The notes under the pieces were generated by a model. That model was not told where the DNA came from, made no database searches, and was given only the letters and a program-made list of their open reading frames with translations. The position numbers and the translations under genes are program-made. A stretch of 64,000 bases of DNA, from assembly GCF_016798245.1 (NCBI RefSeq), contig NZ_JAEUZA010000001.1, forward strand, positions 604,221-668,220, written 5' to 3'. Positions 58,590 to 64,000 of the stretch are shown piece after piece. Each line of letters opens with the position of its first letter. Positions within the stretch are counted from its first letter, which is position 1. The stretch comes from Alkalicoccobacillus gibsonii (lineage in GTDB: Bacteria; Bacillota; Bacilli; Bacillales; Bacillaceae_D).

Positions 58590-59924
58590 TTATTCTCCTA
58601 TCAACGCCTGACGAATACCTTGGAACACATCCGTATTATCAAGCTGACCATTAAAGAGAGAGGCCTTTGGTCCGTATGCATAGATTGGAACATCTATGGC
58701 CGTATGGTCGTTACTTGTCCAAGCCATTCCTGCCTTTTCACTGATGAGAGTGTTTATTGCAAGCTTTGGCTCCTTGTGATTCTTTATTTGATCTAACTCC
58801 TCTGTAGTGAAGCTCATTGAGGTTTGTTCTGTTAATACTTCCTCTAAATTTGAGTACTGCCGATCGACTAAAGAAAGCATATCTTCGCCAGTCATCTTTA
58901 CATGTTGAAGATTCCCTGGGTTGAATTCATCATTTGGTTGGATGGATAAGCCACCAGTATCGTGGTCACCGGCCATAACGATTAACGTTTCTTGATCTTC
59001 CTCAGCAAATTCAAGAGCGACTTTTACAGCTTCTTCAAAGGCTTGTGAATCCTTCATCGCGTAAGCAGCATCATTATCATGACCCGCCCAGTCGATTTGA
59101 CTTCCTTCAACCATTAAGAAGAACCCTTCTTCGGATTGAGACAAATGATCAATTGCGAATGATGTCATCTCGGCAAGCGATGGTTCTGTCGGAAGAGGAC
59201 CAAAATCAGGCTCAAGGTCCTCATCAGCAAAAAGTCCGAGATACTTTTTAGAGGGGTCTGTCTCTGCAGAAAAGAGATTTCGTTTTGTTTCCATGTATGT
59301 ATATCCATTTTGCTCAGCTTCTTGTATTAAATCAATGCCATCTTCCCTGATACCGCCTTGTTCAGGTGCCAAAAATTGATCTCGTCCTCCACCTAAAAGA
59401 ACATCCAGATGCTCGTGTTGAACAAGCTGTTTCGCAATGCCTTCATAATCATTTCGACCATCAACACTTGTTGCAAAGGCAGCAGGAGTCGCATGAGTAA
59501 TCGTTGATGTTGCAACCAATCCATTTTTCTTTCCAGCTTGTCCGGCTAAATCAACAATCGTTTGAAGTTTCTCGCCATCAGGTGATAAGCCAATAACACC
59601 ATTGTTAGTTTTTACTCCTGTGGCAAAAGCTGTTCCAGCAGCAGCTGAATCGGTAATCATCGAATCAGCAGAGTGAGTGGAGATCATTCCAGAAAGCATT
59701 TGATACTCATCCCATACCGGTAACCCATCTTCTTTATACAGTCGATAGCTATCTGCATAAGCGGTGGAAAACCCATCAGGAATTAAAAAGATCGCATTTT
59801 TTACAACATCATGTTCACTCGTTCCGGTTTCACCCGAATCTGAACCGTACGCATGATAGAGGGGAAAGATTGAAGCCGTTACTAGCGTTGTAGCAACAAG
59901 TGTCATACTGATTTTCTTTTTCAA
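58590..59924 (-). CDS. phoA: Alkaline phosphatase, secreted
   Basis: The 444-aa protein begins TTG 59924 with AAGGAGG about 8 nt upstream and a signal peptide (MKKKISMTLVATTLVTASIF, likely cut after residue 26). Catalytic Ser93 lies in MITDSAAAGTAFATG; metal sites are Asp50 in LIPDGFS, VEGSQIDWAGHDND, MAGDHDTGG and SNDHTAIDVP. It hydrolyses phosphate monoesters outside the cell during phosphate starvation. PhoP-box-like repeats upstream agree. It is of the Bacillus PhoA/PhoB length rather than the E. coli one. Confidence 0.95.
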   Translation of the reverse strand: MKKKISMTLVATTLVTASIFPLYHAYGSDSGETGTSEHDVVKNAIFLIPDGFSTAYADSYRLYKEDGLPVWDEYQMLSGMISTHSADSMITDSAAAGTAFATGVKTNNGVIGLSPDGEKLQTIVDLAGQAGKKNGLVATSTITHATPAAFATSVDGRNDYEGIAKQLVQHEHLDVLLGGGRDQFLAPEQGGIREDGIDLIQEAEQNGYTYMETKRNLFSAETDPSKKYLGLFADEDLEPDFGPLPTEPSLAEMTSFAIDHLSQSEEGFFLMVEGSQIDWAGHDNDAAYAMKDSQAFEEAVKVALEFAEEDQETLIVMAGDHDTGGLSIQPNDEFNPGNLQHVKMTGEDMLSLVDRQYSNLEEVLTEQTSMSFTTEELDQIKNHKEPKLAINTLISEKAGMAWTSNDHTAIDVPIYAYGPKASLFNGQLDNTDVFQGIRQALIGE

Positions 59925-59997
59925 TGAAAGAATCCTCCTTTTTGAATGGGGTACAAGGTCATTCTAACAGGAGGTTGTATCGTGCATATTTGGTTGG

Positions 59998-60024
59998 TGT
60001 TAACATGAAGTGAACGAATGTAAA
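59998..60024 (-). promoter_or_regulatory. PhoP box upstream of phoA
   Basis: Minus strand: three direct repeats TTTACA (60019-60024), TTCACT (60009-60014) and TTAACA (59998-60003), spaced 10 and 11 bp, matching TT(A/T/C)ACA PhoP sites. TACAAC, 18 bp downstream, is the likely -10. Confidence 0.78.
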
Positions 60025-60040
60025 GGTTGGCTACTCGTCT

Positions 60041-60316
60041 TTACAAAAAAAGTCGAAAGCTTAACCAGCTTTGTTTTAATGATGAAACGGTTCCGATCAC
60101 TGCAAATCCGTAGCAAATACCCATTAAAATACCCAGTACAGTGCTTTGGCGATAGGTCATACATTTTGATAAATATAATCCAGCCGAAAGCCACCACGAA
60201 GGAAGGAACGGTAGCTTTACATAAGCGATTCGATTTAATAATTGTCCTAGTAAACAAAGAAGAGGGGCAAAGAACTCAATGTCAATAACGGCAGTTTGAA
60301 CGAACGTAGTGATCAC
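60041..60316 (-). CDS. Holin-like small membrane protein
   Basis: The 91-aa product begins GTG 60316 with AAGGAG 8 nt upstream. Hydrophobic spans cover about 13-30, 38-52 and 58-78, and the run of helices with short turns (LLNRIAYVKLPFLPSWW, VLGILMGICYGFAVIGTVSS) ends with a short charged tail. The pattern resembles Gram-positive phage holins of the 5_2 type, but no endolysin is nearby. A sigma-G-like promoter (CATACTA) lies upstream, so it may be a forespore membrane protein. Its stop is only 17 bp from the PhoP box of phoA. Confidence 0.5.
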   Translation of the reverse strand: MITTFVQTAVIDIEFFAPLLCLLGQLLNRIAYVKLPFLPSWWLSAGLYLSKCMTYRQSTVLGILMGICYGFAVIGTVSSLKQSWLSFRLFL

Positions 60317-60345
60317 CCTGCTCGCTCCTTTTTTATGTTTTTTTG

Positions 60346-60374
60346 TAGTATGCTCAAAAAGAAATAACTTATCC
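60346..60374 (-). promoter_or_regulatory. Sigma-G-like promoter of the holin-like gene
   Basis: Minus strand: -10 CATACTA (60346-60352), 17-bp spacer, -35 GGATA (60370-60374), compared with sigma-G GHATR and CATNHTA. The -10 is identical to that of sspM. Confidence 0.5.
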
Positions 60375-60393
60375 GAAAAAAGAAAAAATCCTA

Positions 60394-60402
60394 TGATATA
60401 CT
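60394..60402 (+). promoter_or_regulatory. Extended -10 promoter for ylmA
   Basis: TG-A-TATACT at 60394-60402, 35 bp before the ATG. No -35. Confidence 0.45.
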
Positions 60403-60436
60403 ACAAAAAAAAAGAAAAAGGCTTGGAGGGTGCGCG

Positions 60437-61252
60437 ATGTCTAGTGGTGTCATAAACTTGAATGATGTAAGCTTGCGGCGTCAATCAAAATTAATTCTTG
60501 AGCAAATCAATTGGCGCGTACATAAAGGGGAACATTGGGCGATCTTAGGAGCGAATGGATCAGGAAAGACTTCTTTATTAAAGTTAATAACAGGCTATGA
60601 ATGGGCAACAACAGGATCAATTGAGGTGCTAGGCGAGAGGTTTGGTCATACTGCTGTGTATGAACTACGAAAGCGAATCGGTTGGCTGAGCGCATCGCTT
60701 GATGAGAAATATCGGAACTATGAAGGACTTTCGTGTGTTGATGTGATTATAAGTGGAAAGTACGCATCTGTGGGCATACATGAAACGGTTAGTGAAAAGG
60801 AGATTGAAGATGCGTTCACGTTAGCCCATGAAATGGGACTTAAAGAAGTCGCCCGCTCACAACTTCGAACGCTTTCTCAAGGGGAACGAAAAAAAACATT
60901 TTTTGCTCGGGCGTTGATGTCCTCCCCTGAAATTGTCATAGTTGATGAGCCAACAAGTGGGTTAGATTTGGCCGCAAGAGAGCATTTCCTCTCTAAACTA
61001 GAGACAATTCACACCAAATCAAATAGTCCATCTCTTTTATATGTGACTCATTACCCTGAGGAAATTATACCTGCAGTCACACATGTGCTGCTTTTAAAGG
61101 ATGGAAAGATTGTAGCAGCGGACAAAAAAGAAAACGTGCTTACAGATGAACTATTGTCATATGCTTTTGGCATGCCGATTTATGTGAATTGGAGAGACGA
61201 ACGCCCTTGGATTCAAATTGGAACCTATTCAAAACAGGAATTAAATCGATGA
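60437..61252 (+). CDS. ylmA: ABC transporter ATPase-like protein YlmA
   Basis: The 271-aa protein is a single ABC ATPase: Walker A GANGSGKTS (38-46), the signature TLSQGERKK, Walker B EIVIVDEPTSGLD and an H-loop Val-Thr-His (LLYVTHYPEE). No membrane subunit is nearby, so, as with YlmA in B. subtilis, its partner is unknown; ModF-like enzymes are close relatives. The stop overlaps the next ATG by 4 bp (ATGA). GGAGGG precedes the start. Confidence 0.9.
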   Translation: MSSGVINLNDVSLRRQSKLILEQINWRVHKGEHWAILGANGSGKTSLLKLITGYEWATTGSIEVLGERFGHTAVYELRKRIGWLSASLDEKYRNYEGLSCVDVIISGKYASVGIHETVSEKEIEDAFTLAHEMGLKEVARSQLRTLSQGERKKTFFARALMSSPEIVIVDEPTSGLDLAAREHFLSKLETIHTKSNSPSLLYVTHYPEEIIPAVTHVLLLKDGKIVAADKKENVLTDELLSYAFGMPIYVNWRDERPWIQIGTYSKQELNR

Positions 61253-61785
61253 GGGGATCGCACGTAACCTTACGTCCTCTTACCCAAGGAGATGCAGAGG
61301 ATTTACTCGCCATTCATATTCAGAATAAACATTTTTTTGAGCAATTTTCAATGGAACGACCGAACAACTACTATACGTTAGCATTCCAGGAACATGTGAT
61401 TTCTCAATTTAATGAGCTTGCTTATCAAGGGATTGAATATCATTTTGCCATTTGCTCAAATCAATCAAACCAACTTGTAGGAGTAGTGGATCTTTTCCAA
61501 TTGATTAGAGGGCCATTGCAACGAGCGATGATCGGTTATTTTATTAGCCAGAACGAAAATGGAAAAGGCTATGCAACAGATGCTTGCACGTTACTTACTG
61601 AATTTGCTTTTACAAACCTAAAGTTACATCGCCTTGAAGCTGCTGTTATGCCAGTAAATCAGGCATCCATCCGTGTACTCGAGAAGTCGGGTTATATTAA
61701 AGAAGGAACGGCTATAAAGAGTGTAAGGATCCATGGGAAGTGGGAGGATCATTACACGTTTGCTTGCATTAATCCGACTAATTAA
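61249..61785 (+). CDS. GNAT acetyltransferase, RimJ/RimL type
   Basis: The 178-aa protein has the GNAT fold with VTLRPLTQGDAEDLLAIH at the N-terminus, IGYFISQNENGKGYATDACT (acetyl-CoA-binding R/QxxGxG/A-type loop) and the RimJ/RimL ending RLEAAVMPVNQASIRVLEKS with GYIKEGTA. It probably acetylates the N-terminus of a protein or another amine. ATG 61249 overlaps the ylmA stop by 4 bp, so the two are coupled; the 61189 frame start lies inside ylmA. Confidence 0.9.
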   Translation: MRGSHVTLRPLTQGDAEDLLAIHIQNKHFFEQFSMERPNNYYTLAFQEHVISQFNELAYQGIEYHFAICSNQSNQLVGVVDLFQLIRGPLQRAMIGYFISQNENGKGYATDACTLLTEFAFTNLKLHRLEAAVMPVNQASIRVLEKSGYIKEGTAIKSVRIHGKWEDHYTFACINPTN

Positions 61786-61798
61786 GGAGTGTGAGAAC

Positions 61799-62395
61799 AT
61801 GTCAAATCCATCACAAACGGTTCTAATTTTTCTATTTAACGAGGTAGAGGTGTTAGATTTTGCTGGCCCCTTTGAAGTATTATCGTTAGCTCAAAAAAAC
61901 AATCAACCTTTTTTTAATGTACGTACGATTTCGGAAACTGGAGAAGCCATTCGTGCTCGTAACGGTTTAACCGTTCTTCCGGATTATAGCTTTGACACAT
62001 GGAAGGGAGATGCCGATCTTGTCATTATACCAGGGGGATACGGCGCAAGAGAGATAGAAATACATAATCAAAAAGTTTTAACATGGATTCAAGAGGTCTA
62101 TGAACGTACGAACATTCTTGCATCTGTATGTACGGGAGCCTTTCTTCTTTCAGAGGCGGGTCTTTTGAACGGGAAGGCGGCCACAACACATTGGGCAAGT
62201 CTTGATCGTTTAGAAGTGGACTATCCTGAAGTACGATTTAAACGTGATGTGAAATTCGTAGATGAAGGAGGTATCGTAACCTCTGCTGGAATTTCTGCAG
62301 GTATTAACATGGCTTTTCATCTCGTGAAAAAGATAATTGGAGTAGAATCGGCAAGAGAAACAGCAAAACGAATGGAATATGACATTCTTCTTTAA
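61799..62395 (+). CDS. DJ-1/PfpI family protein, isonitrile hydratase-like
   Basis: The 198-aa protein has the DJ-1 fold with NEVEVLDFAGPFEVLSLAQK, VIIPGGYGAREIE and the nucleophile elbow SVCTGAFLLSEAGLL (Cys in VCTG). ATTHWASLDRL and VDEGGIVTSAGISAGINMAF complete the block shared with isonitrile hydratases and the N-domain of AraC-type GlxA regulators. It has no DNA-binding domain, so an enzyme is more likely. ATG 61799 follows AAGGAGTGTGAG. It follows the GNAT gene by 13 bp. Confidence 0.88.
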   Translation: MSNPSQTVLIFLFNEVEVLDFAGPFEVLSLAQKNNQPFFNVRTISETGEAIRARNGLTVLPDYSFDTWKGDADLVIIPGGYGAREIEIHNQKVLTWIQEVYERTNILASVCTGAFLLSEAGLLNGKAATTHWASLDRLEVDYPEVRFKRDVKFVDEGGIVTSAGISAGINMAFHLVKKIIGVESARETAKRMEYDILL

Positions 62396-62399
62396 ATGA

Positions 62400-62440
62400 G
62401 AAAAGGCGAACCTCCAATGAATGGAGATCGCCTTTTCTTT
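62400..62440. terminator. Bidirectional terminator before pepF
   Basis: GAAAAGGCGA (62400-62409) pairs with TCGCCTTTTC (62428-62437); an inner CCTCCA/TGGAG pair extends it. Serves the plus-strand operon and the convergent pepF. Confidence 0.9.
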
Positions 62441-62446
62441 ATTCAT

Positions 62447-64000
62447 TTATTCTGCGTAGCTTTCTTCAAGTTGAGTGATTAGGTCACCAACATAGTTTAC
62501 AGCTGTTCGAATGGTATCTGGATTACTCATATCCACGCCTGCATCAGCAAATAGATCAAGAGCAGACTTCGTTCCACCAGCTTTTAACATGTCCAACCAA
62601 CGGTCAATTGCAGGCTGTCCTTCTTCTTCAAACTGTTTGTAAGCAGCGGTAGAAGCAGTTAAACCGGCAGAATACGTATATGGATACAGTCCCATATAAT
62701 AGTGAGGTTGTCTCATCCATGTGCGTCCAGCGCCTTCGTCTAATTGAACGGAATCTCCCCAGAAGCCTTCAAGTACTTGATTTTTTGTTAGACGAAGAGT
62801 GGTAGCAGTTAACGGTTCACCTGCTCCAGCTAATTCATAGACTCGTCTTTGGAACTCACCCTCAAGTAGATGTGTAACAAAATTATGATAATACGTTCCT
62901 AAGAATTGAAGGATAACCCAACGCTTCATCTGAGGATCGTTTGTTTCATTTAATAAGTGATTTCCAAGGATCAGTTCATTCATTGTAGATGGTCCCTCAA
63001 TATTGTAAAGAGATGGACGAACTGAAGATAATGGCTGATGCTGATTTGCTAAATAGAAGTGACCAGCATGGCCTAATTCATGAGCAAGCATAAAGGCTCC
63101 ACGCATGTTCCCAGTCCAGGTCATTAAAATATAAGGGTGTGCACCATATGGGCTTGAACAAAATGCACCCGTTCGTTTTCCAATATTACTAGAGCGATCA
63201 ACCCAACGTTCGTTTAATGCCTTTTCTAACATCTGTGAATATTCGGGTCCCATGACCTTTAATGCTTCTTGTATGAGATCTGATACTTGTTGGAATGAAG
63301 TTTCCGGTTGGAAATCAGGATCGAGCGGTGCTTTTAAGTCACAGAATTTTAATTCATCCAAACCAAGGACGCGCTTTTTAAGTCGTGCAAATCGCTGCAT
63401 ATGAGGAGCCAGCTCTTTATAAATAATATCAAGCTGATTTGTATACATCTCTGTACTTACTTTTTGGTCGTGAAGTAACATCTCCGTTGCAGATTCATAT
63501 GATCTAAGTTTGGCGAGCGTTACGTGTTTACCGACTTCTGTAGCATATGTTTGTGCGTACGTATTTTCATAGCTTGCTAATGTTTGGTCAAATGTAAGAT
63601 ATGCGTTTCTACGCTCATCAGTATCAGGTGATAATTCATATTGATCTTCAAACAAGGCAAAAGAAAGAGATTTCTCCTCCCCGTCTTTCCCTTTAAAAGA
63701 AGGAAAGGTCATATCGGCTGACTTACTAGCAGAATAAATGGCGTAAGGTGAGGAAAGCGTTGGCTGAAGTGCTTGTAACGCTTTTTCCGTTTCAGCATTC
63801 AAAGCATATGGTTTTTTAGAGAGAATCGTATCAAGTAGCACACGAAACTTCGATAATCCAGGTTGTTCCTCTCTAAAATGTGTAAGTGTAGGCTCTGGAA
63901 TTGCCATGATTTCAGATTCAATAAATGATAAAGAAGCAGAGATGTCGGCTAAAATGTCTGTTGCCACTGCATAATCCGCTTGTGCTGATGCATTTGTGCC
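62447..64000 (-). CDS. pepF: Oligoendopeptidase F (partial, 5' end outside window)
   Basis: The visible 517 residues are the C-terminal part of an M3 family zinc peptidase of about 600 aa. The frame continues through the window edge with no stop upstream of the GTG at 63967, so that GTG is not the start. The catalytic motif HELGH appears in MLAHELGHAGHF; other M3 features are AFCSSPYGAHPYILM, GPSTMNELILGN and RTWMRQPHYYMGLYPYTYSAG. It degrades short peptides in the cytoplasm. Minus strand, convergent with the DJ-1 gene. Confidence 0.93.
   Translation of the reverse strand, partial: GTNASAQADYAVATDILADISASLSFIESEIMAIPEPTLTHFREEQPGLSKFRVLLDTILSKKPYALNAETEKALQALQPTLSSPYAIYSASKSADMTFPSFKGKDGEEKSLSFALFEDQYELSPDTDERRNAYLTFDQTLASYENTYAQTYATEVGKHVTLAKLRSYESATEMLLHDQKVSTEMYTNQLDIIYKELAPHMQRFARLKKRVLGLDELKFCDLKAPLDPDFQPETSFQQVSDLIQEALKVMGPEYSQMLEKALNERWVDRSSNIGKRTGAFCSSPYGAHPYILMTWTGNMRGAFMLAHELGHAGHFYLANQHQPLSSVRPSLYNIEGPSTMNELILGNHLLNETNDPQMKRWVILQFLGTYYHNFVTHLLEGEFQRRVYELAGAGEPLTATTLRLTKNQVLEGFWGDSVQLDEGAGRTWMRQPHYYMGLYPYTYSAGLTASTAAYKQFEEEGQPAIDRWLDMLKAGGTKSALDLFADAGVDMSNPDTIRTAVNYVGDLITQLEESYAE

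Noticed and set aside
60010-60288. Plus-strand 92-codon frame opposite the holin-like gene
   Set aside because: No ribosome site; overlaps the PhoP boxes and the better supported minus-strand gene.

Overview
The window is a dense, low-GC chromosomal segment of an endospore-forming Bacillaceae bacterium. No replicon junction, prophage block, rRNA, tRNA or CRISPR array is visible. The Bacillus assignment rests on gene order (birA-panB-panC-panD-dinG, ypmA-ypmB-aspB-asnS-dnaD-nth-ypoC, ponA-recU-yppC-sspM-yppE). It also rests on sporulation genes (an SspM-type spore protein with a sigma-G-like promoter, a Spo0E-family phosphatase, KapB, a RacA-like protein). AGGAGG-type ribosome binding sites, frequent TTG/GTG starts and consensus CcpA, XylR and PhoP sites agree. 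The species cannot be named from sequence alone.

Layout. 1-7.7 kb: end of birA, the pantothenate operon panBCD, a TPR protein, the exonuclease-helicase DinG and an MTA/SAH deaminase. 8-16.9 kb: ypmA, ypmB, aspB, asnS, dnaD, nth, ypoC and the double dynamin dynA, facing a leftward ponA-recU pair (16.9-20.4 kb). 20.5-24.5 kb: yppC, a previously hidden sspM, racA-like, yppE and ilvA, then a 275-bp intergenic repeat. 24.9-27.6 kb: a PfpI protein, RNase Z and three thiol-redox proteins including bacilliredoxin. 28.6-31.9 kb: a CvfC-type HEAT protein, a small sigma region 1.1-like protein and the membrane pair YdbS/YdbT. 31.9-35 kb: leftward unknowns and TelA. 35.6-41.7 kb: glutamate synthase gltAB. 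41.8-44.2 kb: YpjP, KapB and an EamA permease. 44.2-45.7 kb: leftward dapA behind a lysine riboswitch, and a hidden 54-aa Spo0E-like gene. 47.7-54.7 kb: a ThuA/Gfo-Idh/epimerase operon next to xylR and xylAB. 54.8-57.6 kb: a cold shock gene and a MarR-dioxygenase-esterase operon resembling MhqR-MhqED. 58.6-64 kb: alkaline phosphatase behind PhoP boxes, a holin-like gene with a sigma-G-like promoter, YlmA, GNAT and DJ-1 proteins, and the 3' part of pepF.

How parts work together. Nitrogen and aspartate-family metabolism (gltAB, aspB, asnS, ilvA, dapA) and pantothenate synthesis are spread through the segment. The ThuA-type operon and the xyl operon carry the identical 14-bp cre, so both are probably repressed by CcpA during growth on preferred sugars; only the xyl side also has a XylR operator. 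DinG, Nth, RecU, DnaD and DynA cover DNA and membrane upkeep. A redox block (RNase Z neighbour) and a MarR-controlled quinone/aldehyde-type block deal with thiol and electrophile stress.

No wholly new multi-gene system is evident. The most interesting leads are the orphan sigma region 1.1-like gene, the apparently transcribed gene-free unit at 46.9-47.3 kb, the sugar operon sharing a cre with xyl, the holin-like gene with a forespore-type promoter, and several small genes in supposed intergenic space.
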